23,012 nt of DNA from positions 22,825 through 45,836 of the forward strand of contig JAQGDQ010001344.1 of the NCBI GenBank assembly GCA_030141605.1, read 5' to 3'. Positions within the stretch are counted from its first letter, which is position 1. Every line of letters begins with the position of its first letter. Source of the DNA: Tubiluchus corallicola. Its lineage: Eukaryota; Priapulida; Priapulimorpha; Priapulimorphida; Tubiluchidae. A program made the translations under genes and the position numbers. Below the pieces are notes generated by a model. It did no database searches, was not told the origin of the DNA, and saw only the letters and a program-made list of their open reading frames with translations. Shown here in pieces: positions 1-9,272 of the stretch.

Positions 1-4
1 ACTA

Positions 5-845
5 TGTGTGTCTGTTTCTCTATCTTTATGTGTGTCTGTTTCTCTATCTTTATGTGTGTCTGTTTCTCTATCTTTATGTGTGTGTGTTTCTCTATCTTTA
101 TGTGTGTCTGTTTCTCTATCTTTATGTGTGTCTGTTTCTATATCTGTGGCTGTTTCTACATCTGTATCTGTGTCGGTTTCTATGTCTGTATCTGTGTCTG
201 TTTCTACATCTGTGTCTGTGTCTGTTTCTCTGTCTGTATCTATATCTGTATCTGTTTCTATATATCTTTATCTGTGTCTGTTTCTGTATCTGCATCTGTA
301 TGTGTTTCTATGTCTATATATCTGTGTCTGTTTCTATATCTGTATCTGTGTCTATTTCTATGTCTGTATCTGTGTTTGTTTCTACATCTGTATCTGTGTC
401 TGTTTCTACATCTGTATCTGTGTCTGTTTCTACATCTGTATCTGTGTCTGTTTCTATATCTGTATCTGTGTCTGTTTCTACATCTGTATCTGTGTCTGTT
501 TCTACATCTGTATCTGTGTCTGTTTCTATGTCTGTATCTGTGTCTGTTTCTACATCTGTATCTGTGTCTGTTTCTACATCTGTATCTGTGTCTGTTTCTA
601 CATCTGTATCTGTGTCTGTTTCTATATCTGTATCTGTGTCTGTTTCTACATCTGTATCTGTGTCTGTTTCTACATCTGTATCTGTGTCTGTTTCTACATC
701 TGTATCTGTGTCTATTTCTGTCTGTATCTGTGTCTGTTTCTACATCTGTATCTGTGTTTGTTTCTACATCTGTATCTGTGTCTGTTTCTACATCTGTATC
801 TGTGTCTATCTATGTCTGTATCTGTGTCTGTTTCTACATCTGCAT
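5..845. repeat. 24-bp minisatellite built from TCTRTN-type hexamers
   Basis: The array has a 24-bp period made of four related hexamers (TCTGTG, TCTGTT, TCTACA, TCTGTA). Three zones are visible: an older variant with TCTTTA/TGTGTG hexamers to about 140, a mixed zone to about 355, and a homogenised zone after that. In the homogenised zone the third hexamer varies (TCTACA, TCTATA, TCTATG), and the TCTATG units at 357 and 525 lie 168 bp (seven units) apart with the same variants between them. The unit is a multiple of three and lacks stops, so all three forward frames stay open for more than 280 codons. That is a repeat artefact. The array ends about 45 bp before the exon A acceptor, so it is intronic in gene A. 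Confidence 0.95.
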
Positions 846-872
846 TCATGTCTGTTTATTAAATGTATAAAT

Positions 873-889
873 CATTTTTCTTTTTTTAG
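873..889 (+). promoter_or_regulatory. 3' splice site of gene A internal exon
   Basis: A nearly uninterrupted pyrimidine tract (atttttctttttttag) ends in AG at 888-889. It sits directly between the 24-bp array and a more GC-rich open stretch. The exon predicted from it joins in frame to the downstream exon, which supports the site. Confidence 0.75.
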
Positions 890-1049
890 CCACTGACTCA
901 TTCACAAAATGCTCCAAAGAAGTTGCCATCATTGTCGCCGACAAACGTCGTGAGCAGCAACGGCGGTTATCAGGAATCGCCCGACGAAGCGCCATATCAG
1001 CAAACCGCGCACGCCGCACCGTACAAACCAAAGTCTATGGCGCTTAATG
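890..1049 (+). CDS. Gene A, penultimate exon (Ser/Pro-rich protein, unrecognised)
   Basis: This 160-nt exon is bounded by a strong pyrimidine tract plus AG (to 889) and a GTGAGG donor at 1050. Read from its first base it is open for 53 codons and leaves one base (G). That base completes a GGT codon with the first two bases of the exon at 10497, so the two exons share phase 1. The peptide is rich in Ser, Pro, Ala and Gln, with stretches such as PKKLPSLSPTN and YQESPDEAPYQ. It looks disordered, with no domain I can name. It is clearly more GC-rich than the flanking DNA. A second frame starting at 892 is also open until a TAA at 1045-1047, but it would stop inside the exon and is Arg-rich, so I consider it the shadow frame. 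Gene identity is unknown; further exons must lie upstream of the window. Confidence 0.65.
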
Positions 1050-1429
1050 GTGAGGCCAGCACGAGCATTTCAGCTTCTGCGAGTATAACCGTATAGTGCA
1101 TCGTGATGCATGTGAACGCCATAACAATTTTATTTAGCACAGCTGTGAACGTGCCTTAATGTCGATGCGTGGCCGCAGTAGTTATCGTTTCATTATTAAG
1201 CGAGGCTGTATATGATAATTTAATACATGATTTTATTTTTGTACAGTTCCGTGTTGCATGTGAACACTTATCTTTTGTTTTAAAGGTGAGCAATTTTGAA
1301 TTGGTTAGAATCAGCCCTAGGACTCCTCAATTTTGCATACTGGTGAGCTGATATATTAACTGTCGTGTGAACTCAAACGATATTGTTTGTTGTACAATCC
1401 CAAGCACCTCCTTTCATTGTGTTTACTCA
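1050..1429 (+). other. Intron of gene A, first part
   Basis: The stretch starts with the GTGAGG donor. No gene is visible. There is a small perfect hairpin (TGCATC-GT-GATGCA, 1097-1110). A 60-codon open frame at 1169-1351 has no coding character. A possible 40-nt AG/GTGAGC-bounded segment around 1250-1289 would break the gene A reading frame, so it is not called. Confidence 0.5.
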
Positions 1430-1561
1430 CAGGGCCGTCTTAACAGTATTATAGCCCCCGCCCCCCAGGCAAAGCAGTGCGCTGGGGACCCTACCTTCGC
1501 AACCACTGGCATGAATAAAAATCTAAATGTTTGATAAAGTTAAACCTATATTTATTATATT

Positions 1562-2257
1562 GGTGCACTCCTTTCTCAGTTTGCCGGACCTCGCTTTTAC
1601 GGATATCGAAAGAATCGGACAAAATCTGGACCGTTAAAAAGTCCCGCATGTTACGGACACAGTCCGTTGTTTAGTTTAAACATAATTTATTATAGGATTG
1701 GATCAGACAGTTTGAACAACATGATTTAGGATCCTCACCACAACAGACTTTATACACTATTTACAAGAACATTTACAGTAAGAATAGACTATAACTACAC
1801 AAGCTGACAAGTTTTACTACAAGATTACATTAGACATTAGTAGAAAATGACGGTTAGAAAATATTAATGTACAAATATTTAAGACTGATGCATTTCATAT
1901 CAGATAGAAACTGTTTGAAGCGTTTAGTACGTAATATAAAGTCACGTATGCATTGGAATGTTTTACAGTTAGCAACATAGTTAAATTCACCTTTTCCACA
2001 GTACGTTGTTTCGTAAGCTGACCGCTGGTTGGCAGGCCGTTACTTTGTTTACATCATTACATCAGTGCAACCAAGCAGCGTGTAATGACACGAGTTTAGT
2101 CAGAAGCAGCCCGTACTAGACGTTTTGAGACAGTTAGGTGATTGACTCTACATTACCATGAGTCAAATAAACGGTGCGTGCTGTATTGGCTTAGAATTGG
2201 CGAGTTCGGACCGACGTTTCCCCGCTTTTGTCTGGCAAATCGAGATAGGAGTGTACT
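1562..2257 (-). mobile_element. Pogo/Tc1-like inverted-repeat element, copy 1, nested in the hAT element
   Basis: The left end (GTGCACTCC, then CTCAGTTTGCCGGACC) and the complement of the right end (GTACACTCCTATCTCGATTT, then GCC) form terminal inverted repeats. The same ends and internal blocks recur inverted at 9671-10066. One shared block is the stretch ending CCCGTACTAGACG at about 2110-2125. No intact transposase frame is present, and the open frame 2158-2367 merely crosses the right end. Assignment to pogo/Tigger rests on the TIR style and is tentative; the target duplication is not clear. Confidence 0.7.
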
Positions 2258-2584
2258 TGCAAGAAAATCAGTGTTTAAATATTAGAAAACATGCTGTACA
2301 GCAAAGATTGATCAGCACGAATGTTCAATATAACCTTGACAAACAGAAAATTTCAACACATATATGATACTCATTTAATAAACAGACGGAGATGGAACAG
2401 TATGAAATCACTTTGAACTGTTCATTATTAATCAAGTGTTCAACACAAAAATTTGCACAATTTCTTTTCTTTATAATTGATTTGAAGTCACTGATGTTCA
2501 AGATGTCATTTTCCATACATGTGAGTAAAGGCCAGTTCAAACGCTGCTGCCTCATTCTGCTACGAAGTTGATTTTTATATGTTT

Positions 2585-3043
2585 CAGTCTTGAACGTGAA
2601 CGTTCTCTTGCATAGTTCACCCCTATGCACATGAACAGTCTTGAACATGAACGTTCTCTTGCATAGTTCACCATTACGCACATGAACAGTCTTGAACATG
2701 AACGTTCTCTTGCATAGTTCACCATTATGTACATGAACAGTCTTGAACATGAACATTCTCTTGCATAGTTCACCATTATGCACATGAACAGTCTTGAACA
2801 TGAACGTTCTCTTGCATAGTTCACCATTATTCACATGAACAGTCTTGAACATGAACGTTCTCTTGCATAGCTCACCATTATGTACATGAACAGTCTTGAA
2901 CATGAACATTCTCTTGCATAGTTCACCATTATGCACATGAACAGTTTTGAACATGAACGTTCTCTTGCATAGTTCACCATTACGTACATGAACTGTCTTG
3001 AACATGAACGTTCACTTGCATAGTTCACCATTACGCTCATGAA
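2585..3043. repeat. 51-bp minisatellite, nine units, inside the hAT element
   Basis: There are nine units of 51 bp, each starting CAGTCTTGAACATGAACG or a close variant. Each unit contains the palindrome GAACGTTC (some units have GAACATTC). 51 bp equals 17 codons without a stop, so the minus strand holds a 226-codon frame (2325-3005) with a repeated motif MFKTVHVHNGELCKR, and other minus frames stay open too. Unit differences include His/Arg/Asn and Thr/Met changes and are not biased to silent positions. I therefore read the frame as a by-product, not a gene. Confidence 0.93.
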
Positions 3044-3210
3044 CAGTTTGAGTGCAATTTCAGCTTTACGAAATACAGAATAAATCTCTATAGTTTAGTA
3101 TAATATAGTAATTGTTTATTAACAGCAACTCTAAACACACATAGATTAACATTGAACCCCTATGCTCATGGGGTCCCCGGCAACTGCCCCATGTGATTAA
3201 GACGACCCTG

Positions 3211-3367
3211 TTTACTCAGTCTTGTACCATTATTCGTGGTTTACTCATTTGCAATTTTATTTGTTAGTGACGGGTTTAACACACAAATGAACCTCTGCCA
3301 GAATTTTTCGTTTAATTTTCAGGAAAAATACATACATTGGTACATTCACACTTATTTTTGGTATTGT
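3211..3367. other. Intron segment between two elements
   Basis: It begins with the right TSD copy of the hAT element. No further structure was recognised. Confidence 0.4.
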
Positions 3368-3803
3368 CGGGGTTCCCACGCTCAGGGAAAATCCTTGAAA
3401 ATACAGGCGATACTGGAAAGTCACGGAAAAATCGGGGAAAATGATAATTTTTATCAAAATTGGGGTAAAATGGTGAAAATGGGGCAAAAAGTGGGGTGAA
3501 AATTGGAAAGGGTTGCAGAAATAATCACAGTGAACCGATATTTTTTCACACGTTTTTCAGCGGTTCGTGTTCAAGTAAAATTTTCCTACGGCAGGCTCCC
3601 CCCCCCTCCCGGTTTCGATTTCTGTTCCAAAAATAATGATTGGCCGACACATTATATATCAGTATATGTACGAATGTCGTGACACAAAAATGTTTGAATA
3701 TGTCTACTGATAATGCAATTTCTGCTTATCTTGGTCATAGAAAATCAATATTTGGTCAGGGAAAAGTCAGAGAAATTTATTTTAAAATTCTGTGGGAACC
3801 CTG
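3368..3803. mobile_element. Inverted-repeat element with GGGTTCCCAC ends
   Basis: The left end reads GGGGTTCCCACGCTCAGGGA. The right end reads TGTGGGAACCCTG at 3791-3803, whose complement is CAGGGTTCCCACA. Both ends lead into A-rich stretches with repeated GGAAAA-type motifs (for example GGAAAAATCGGGGAAAA on the left and GTCAGGGAAAAGTCAG on the right). The CAGGG start suggests a hAT relative, but no 8-bp target duplication is preserved. There is no coding capacity. Confidence 0.6.
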
Positions 3804-3959
3804 TTTTGTGATACTTTAGGTTTTAATCCTGCATCATAAACTGGTACTTGAATAATTGAATTTCTTTGCAATTAAATGTATCTTTTTACAAAAAAGCAGT
3901 ACATCCTTCTCCAAATTACTGACACCAGCTTTTAAATTTCATTAACTGTATTACCTGAT

Positions 3960-4092
3960 TAATAAAGGCTGGTTGCCAGGTCTCCTGATGGTCTTTCACC
4001 ATCCCGCTTCTTTCTGTTCATTTTCTATGGCGCACTAACCATTCCATTGAATTGTATAAGTTAGTAAATAAATTTGAATTGAATTGAAGTTC
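3960..4092 (+). repeat. Possible 3' tail of a LINE-type retroelement
   Basis: The segment ends with an AAATAAA-containing stretch followed by a short TTGAA-type tandem tail (TTTGAATTGAATTGAAG). Such simple 3' tails are typical of several animal non-LTR retrotransposons. No reverse-transcriptase coding is present, so at most a 5'-truncated tail remains. The left limit is arbitrary. Confidence 0.35.
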
Positions 4093-4329
4093 TGTACGCA
4101 TCGGTTTTGCTGCATCCATTTTTGGCAGGAGCAAAAATTTGAAATACAGTTGCCATGAATATTGGGGCACATTGGTACAGGAAGTCGAAGTTTTGCGCCA
4201 ATCCCAGGTGGCAGCTAGAACCTCGTTTTTTTTGTTTGGCTGTCACTTTTTCTATCTGTCTTTCTGTTTTCGTGCAGTTGCCTTCACTGTGCATGTTGAG
4301 CAGCACTGTTTAATCAGTTGTTATAGCTG

Positions 4330-5481
4330 GCTAGCCTGGCACTCTAGTGTTTATGGTTCAAGTTAGCCTGGCACTCTGGTGTTTATGGTTCAAGTTAGCC
4401 TGGCACTCTAGTGTTTATGGTTCAAGCTAGCCTGGCACTCTAGTGTTTATGGTTCAAGTTAGCCTGGCACTCTGGTGTTTATGGTTCAAGCTAGCCTGGC
4501 ACTCTAGTGTTTATGGTTCAAGCTAGCCTGGCACTCTAGTGTTTATGGTTCAAGTTAGCCTGGCACTCTGGTGTTTATGGTTCAAGCTAGCCTGGCACTC
4601 TAGTGTTTATGGTTCAAGCTAGCCTGGCACTCTAGTGTTTATGATTCAAGCTAGCCTGGCACTCTAGTGTTTATGGTTCAAGTTAGCCTGGCACTCTAGT
4701 GTTTATGGTTCAAGCTAGCCTGGCACTCTAGTGTTTATGGTTCAAGTTAGCCTGGCACTCTGGTGTTTATGGTTCAAGTTAGCCTGGCACTCTAGTGTTT
4801 ATGGTTCAAGCTAGCCTGGCACTCTAGTGTTTATGGTTCAAGTTAGCCTGGCACTCTGGTGTTTATGGTTCAAGTTAGCCTGGCACTCTAGTGTTTATGG
4901 TTCAAGCTAGCCTGGCACTCTAGTGTTTATGGTTCAAGTTAGCCTGGCACTCTGGTGTTTATGGTTCAAGTTAGCCTGGCACTCTAGTGTTTATGGTTCA
5001 AGCTAGCCTGGCACTCTAGTGTTTATGGTTCAAGTTAGCCTGGCACTCTGGTGTTTATGGTTCAAGTTAGCCTGGCACTCTAGTGTTTATGGTTCAAGCT
5101 AGCCTGGCACTCTAGTGTTTATGGTTCAAGTTAGCCTGGCACTCTGGTGTTTATGGTTCAAGTTAGCCTGGCACTCTAGTGTTTATGGTTCAAGCTAGCC
5201 TGGCACTCTAGTGTTTATAGTTCAAGTTAGCCTGGCACTCTAGTGTATATGGTTCAAGTTAGCCTGGCACTCTAGTGTTTATGGTCTAAGCTAGCCTGGC
5301 ACTCTAGTGTTTATGGTTCAAGTTAGCCTGACACTCTAGTGTTTATGGTTCAAGTTAGCCTGGCACTCTAGTGTTTATGGTTCAAGTTAGCCTGGCACTC
5401 TAGTGTTTATGGTCCAAGCTAGCCTGGCACTCTAGTGTTTATGGTTCAAGTTAGCCTGGCACTCTAGTGTTTATCGTTCAA
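4330..5481. repeat. 32-bp minisatellite, 36 units, with 96-bp higher-order repeat
   Basis: There are exactly 36 units of 32 bp (consensus GYTAGCCTGGCACTCTRGTG followed by TTTATGGTTCAA). Two positions vary regularly: GTT/GCT at the start and CTCTA/CTCTG in the middle. From 4746 to 5225 the pattern (GTT with G, GTT with A, GCT with A) repeats five times, giving a 96-bp higher-order unit. The G variant already occurs at every third unit from unit 2, with unit 11 the exception. The last eight units (from 5226) have lost the pattern. Intronic in gene A. Confidence 0.97.
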
Positions 5482-5656
5482 GTTTCAAACATATTTTGTT
5501 ACCACACATATCAACATTTTGACAAAAGATTCCTTGTTCCATTACGGTTGAATCAAACCCAACAAATTGGGAAATTAGAAATTTTGATTAATTAATAGCT
5601 GGCGACATTTCGCGTAACTATTCTAAGAATCACTTACTTTAAATGTTGTTTTAAAT
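5482..5656. other. Intron segment
   Basis: AT-rich DNA between the 32-bp array and the hAT MITE. Its last eight bases (TTTTAAAT) are the left target duplication of the next element. Confidence 0.4.
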
Positions 5657-6155
5657 CAGGGGTGTGCAAATTACGGCCCGCGGGCCACTTGCGGCCCGCC
5701 GAGAGAATTTGTGCAGCCCGCGAAGAGATTTGTCAACCTAATGAAAGTGCGGCCCGGGCGATTAATTGAGTGTATCCAGCTGAAGTCCGTGCCACGATCC
5801 CAAAGACAGTGCGGGTAGTTTTTTCTACTAGATCAGATGCCATTAACCCTTACAAGACGGTTGTAGCTTAATAACACTGTACTACACAGACTGTGTGATA
5901 CACATTACTAATGTGCACTGTAATGAAATTACCACTATCTGTCCTGAAAGTAGAAATATATGGTTTGTAATATAAATTTTAATAACTTCTAAAATAGTTT
6001 CCTGAGTGTAGTAGTAATGATGTACGCAGGTCGGATGCAAAAAATCGTTATTAGACCTTTCTGTACTTGGCTCCTTGATCAAACTGTATGTGGCCTGCAG
6101 GAATTGCGGGAAAGTTTAACGTGGCCCGGCTAGTCAGATAATTTGCACACCTCTG
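5657..6155 (+). mobile_element. Short non-autonomous hAT element, copy 1
   Basis: The terminal inverted repeats are CAGGGGTGTGCAAATTA and TAATTTGCACACCTCTG. The 8-bp flanks TTTTAAAT and ATTTAAAT match at seven of eight positions, as expected for hAT. The left subterminal part is rich in GCGGCCCGC-type motifs. The interior is AT-rich with no transposase. A closely similar copy lies inverted at 13994-14475. By eye the long shared middle (for example CCATTAACCCTTACAAGACG) is nearly identical, so the family moved fairly recently. Confidence 0.9.
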
Positions 6156-6286
6156 ATTTAAATGGTTTTGGTGCCCAGTTAAAATTTCATGCATTTGTTT
6201 TAAATTGGTTGTTTGATTACGTTACATCTACATGTATCAGTTTTTTATTTCTTCGGCTGTGTGTTCCCACGGGTGCTTTCTTATTT
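6156..6286. other. Intron segment
   Basis: It starts with the right target duplication of the hAT copy. Nothing else was recognised. Confidence 0.4.
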
Positions 6287-6750
6287 AATAAGCCTTTTCA
6301 CAGTTCAAGCGATTGATGATGATCGTGAAAAGGTCAAAGATTAAGTGTACCAGACAGCGCATTGTGTGCACTTGGCAACGCCTTGCTGCCCATGCTGTTG
6401 CAATAGTAACAGTTTTAAGAGCTAGCTAGAACCTTACCTACTTCATTTTTTCTTGTTCCCTAACAAGATCCTGCTAGTAAATTACTCTATGCACAGACTA
6501 ATGCATAATTAAGTAAAGTCCACGCAAAACAACTGAAATTACTGAACTGATATGGTAGACAGCTTTGCTTTACCCACGTCACGTGACTAGTTAAGACTCG
6601 CTGCTGTGGCACACTTAACCTTTGACCTGCAGCAACTGCACGTGCGCACAGCGAAACTGTGAAAGGGCTAAGACTCGCTGCTGTGGCACACTTAACCTTT
6701 GACCTGCAGCAACTGCACATGCGCACAACAAAACTGTGAAAGGGCTTATT
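6287..6750 (+). mobile_element. MITE with AATAAGCC ends, copy 1
   Basis: The ends are inverted: AATAAGCCTTTTCACAGTT on the left and, complemented, AATAAGCCCTTTCACAGTTT on the right. A second inverted pair lies inside: AGGTCAAAGATTAAGTGTAC on the left and, complemented, AGGTCAAAGGTTAAGTGTGC on the right. A full second copy is at 16069-16453. If the flanking TA is the target duplication, this would be a Tc1/mariner-like MITE, but the AATAA outside AGCC makes the exact border ambiguous. No coding. The right end is duplicated (see 6592-6745). Confidence 0.8.
6592..6745. repeat. 77-bp tandem duplication of the MITE right end
   Basis: Two head-to-tail 77-bp units start TAAGACTCGCTGCTGTGGC and end GTGAAAGGGC, differing at only a few bases. 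The copy at 16069-16453 has a single unit, so the duplication arose in this copy after insertion or in its sublineage. Confidence 0.93.
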
Positions 6751-7091
6751 GTTCTTATCTCTGATTTTATACAATATGGAGATTTGTCTTCTGTTTGTTT
6801 GTGAATGTCATTTTATTTGTTTCTGATAATTAAATGGGGCACAATTTCAACTATACAAGCCCGTGTAGTAAGAGTAATTGTGTAAATTTCCGTACAGGCA
6901 CTATTTACCTGTTATTACGTTTGTACCATGGTGCTCTGCTTTTACTCTTAAGCTAGGACTCCTTGTGCACGTAATGCGTAGTGTGTGATCTGTGGTCCGT
7001 AATGGCGTATTGAGTATTTCCATGTGTCCGTAAACGCTCTGCGTGTTAACAAATCTCACGGCACTCTTTCTGCCATTTTTGGTAGTTATTC
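6751..7091. other. Intron segment without recognised features
   Basis: No convincing gene, RNA or repeat structure is visible here. Confidence 0.4.
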
Positions 7092-7448
7092 GTGAAAATT
7101 GCAGGCAATAGTTTTTGGAAACTAAGTCTCTGTCGAAATTTAAGCGTGATAATTACAGCTGCAGCATTAGCTTATTATTGCACTGTTAGATGGAAGAGAA
7201 AGCGCAGGTTTTGGGTGCACGACATTTTGCAGGAGAGAGAGCAATACGGCACATATCATCGCTTAGTGAAAAAACTGCAGTTAGATGAACAACACATAAC
7301 TACGTACTTCCTCCACCTCTCAAAAACTCAAATAGAAAGAATATTATTGTTTGTTTGGTCCTAAAGGGATCAAAACTTACCTAACTAGAATTTTCAGAAA
7401 GCTAAAAACTGTGAAAATGGTCATCGGAAACTTGAAAATTCGCTATAA
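7092..7448 (+). pseudogene. Decayed PIF/Harbinger (HARBI1-like) transposase fragment
   Basis: The open part (7092-7364, 90 codons) contains KRRFWVHDILQEREQYGTYH, followed by a Leu-rich stretch and LDEQHITTYFLHLSKTQIER. From knowledge of the family, this spacing matches the N-terminal region of HARBI1/ALP1-type nucleases in animals: an Arg-rich start, the WVH motif, a Gly-Tyr/Phe, then an acidic residue leading to a YFRMS-like motif. Beyond the first stop (7362-7364) the same frame continues as NLPN-stop-NFQKA, which resembles the family's next block, so the stops are disabling. The DDE catalytic core is absent. Intact relatives are about 350-400 residues. The remnant sits 52 bp before the 43-bp array. 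Assignment is from motif memory only. Confidence 0.6.
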
Positions 7449-7500
7449 TCACCTAGGCAACGGTGGTTTCCCGTCTGCGTATTGCTGGGTGATGAATATT

Positions 7501-8618
7501 CGAACGGTAGCCAATCATGTTTGAATGAATACCGATCAGACATCGAACGGTAGCCAATCATGTTTGAATGAATACGGCTCAGACATCGAACGGTAGCCTA
7601 TCATGTTTCAATGAATACGGTTAAGACATCGAACGGTAGCCTATCATGTTTGAATGAATACGGCTCAGACATCGAACGGTAGCCTATCATGTTTGAATGA
7701 ATACGGTTCAGACATCGAACGGTAGCCAATCGTGTTTGAATGAATACGGTTCAGACATCGAACGGTAGCCTATCGTGTTTGAGTGAATACGGTTCAGACA
7801 TCGAACGGTAGCCTATCATGTTTGAATGAATACGGTTCAGACATCGAACGGTAGCCAATCGTGTTTGAATGAATACGGTTCAGACATCGAACGGTAGCCT
7901 ATCATGTTTGAATGAATACGGTTCAGACATCGAACGGTAGCCAATCGTGTTTGAATGAATACGGCTCAGACATCGAACGGTAGCCAATCGTGTTTGAATG
8001 AATACGGTTCAGACATCGAACGGTAGCCTATCGTGTTTGAATGAATACGGTTCAGACATCGAACGGTAGCCAATCATGTTTGAATGAATACGGTTCAGAC
8101 GTCGAACGGTGGCCAATCATGTTTGAATGAATACGGTTCAGACATCGAACGGTAGCCAATCATGTTTGAATGAATACGGTTCAGACATCGAACGATAGGC
8201 TATCATGTTTGAATGAATACGGTTCAGACATCGAACGGTAGCCTATCGTGTTTGAATGAATACGGTTCAGACATCGAACGGTAGCCAATCGTGTTTGAAT
8301 GAATACGGTTCAGACATCGAACGGTAGCCTATCGTGTTTGAATGAATACGGTTCAGACATCGAACTTTAGCCAATCATGTTTGAATGAATACAGATCAGA
8401 CATCGAACGGTAGCCAGTCATGTTTGAATGAATACAGATCAGACATCGAACGGTAGCCAATCATGTTTGAATGAATACGGATCAGACATCGAACGGTAGC
8501 CAATCATGTTTGAATGAATACGGATCAGACATCGAACGGTAGCCAATCATGTTTGAATGAATACGGATCAGACATCGAACGGTAGCCAATCATGTTTGAA
8601 TGAATACGGATCATACAT
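7501..8618. repeat. 43-bp minisatellite, 26 units, many with a CCAAT motif
   Basis: There are exactly 26 units of 43 bp (CGAACGGTAGCCAATCATGT, then TTGAATGAATACGGTTCAGACAT split over the unit end). The main variants are CCAAT/CCTAT, CATG/CGTG and GGTTC/GGATC. Fifteen units keep CCAAT. CCTAT variants occupy much of units 3-20, while the last six units are CCAAT/CCAGT with GATC spacers, so the array has at least two homogenised blocks. There is no long open frame, because 43 is not a multiple of three. Intronic in gene A. Confidence 0.96.
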
Positions 8619-8655
8619 CACGCATTACGTACACATAGAGTCGTACCTTTATATA

Positions 8656-9272
8656 CAAGTAGTCGTTGACTTACGACCTATGCGACCTACGACTGTTCGA
8701 CTTCACGACCCGATCACAATTTAATTAACTGTACAAAACTACTATAACTCATATTTCCTTCTATTTTTTAAATGAATTAATTTTAAATCATTTTCTTTTT
8801 CGATAAATTCATCCGTAGGCACAGCCATATTTAGTGCATGGACACACGATGTCTTGCGTGTAGAAGCACGTTGCGGTCGCGTAGGAAATAGGAGAGCAAG
8901 ATCGGGGGGGGGGGAGCAACCACTCCCGCATCTTTTCAACAACCGGCCTTATTACTCTGTTTGACCAAACCTGCTTCTAGTGTTTGCGTGCATTTCTGTA
9001 ACTCATTTGTCAAGGTTGCCTGATTTGACCAAAGATCAAATTGCCCCAAATCTAATTATCATATATTCTTGTCTGATACTGTCAGCTGTGGCATAGACAA
9101 ACGTATAATTACTTCATGTGTCACGGCACCTTTTTTGTGCTTGTTCCCCTTAACTTTAGAACCTGGATACGCCCTTGATGCACCGCTTCAATGTATTTGC
9201 CCAACTTGCATCCATTTCATCTTACAATCAATCCGCCAAAACGTATTGTGGTCGTATGTTGACGACTACCTG
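8656..9272. mobile_element. Inverted-repeat DNA element, Tc1/mariner-like ends
   Basis: The left end reads CAAGTAGTCGTTGACTTACG followed by ACC. The complement of the right end reads CAGGTAGTCGTCAACATACG followed by ACC. A TA dinucleotide precedes the left end, but none follows the right end, so the target duplication is not preserved. The interior holds an 11-G run at 8904-8914 and short frames without domain character. Superfamily assignment is an inference from TIR style. Confidence 0.65.

Larger units (their letters stand above)
1430..3210. mobile_element. Non-autonomous hAT-type DNA transposon with perfect 8-bp TSD
   Basis: The ends are inverted repeats: CAGGGCCGTCTTAA on the left and, on the other strand at the right end, CAGGGTCGTCTTAA (13 of 14 match). 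Both ends continue into G/C-rich subterminal DNA. The element is flanked by identical 8-bp direct repeats, TTTACTCA at 1422-1429 and 3211-3218. A CAGGG start with an 8-bp target duplication is the hallmark of the hAT superfamily. No transposase is seen, so it is non-autonomous. Inside are a second inverted-repeat element (1562-2257) and a 51-bp minisatellite (2585-3043), so the 1,781-bp length comes partly from later growth. It lies inside the large intron of gene A. Confidence 0.9.

Noticed and set aside
4-896. Three overlapping forward frames of 284-296 codons
   Set aside because: They are produced by a stop-free 24-bp tandem unit read in all three frames. The peptides are low-complexity Ser/Val, Cys/Phe or Leu repeats with no domain.
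1169-1351. Small exon or gene after the gene A donor
   Set aside because: A potential AG/GTGAGC pair around 1250-1289 gives a 40-nt segment that would break the established phase between exons 890-1049 and 10497-10693.
7501-8618. Possible CRISPR array
   Set aside because: There are no unique spacers between constant repeats. The whole 43-bp unit is repeated directly, as in a minisatellite, and the context is eukaryotic.
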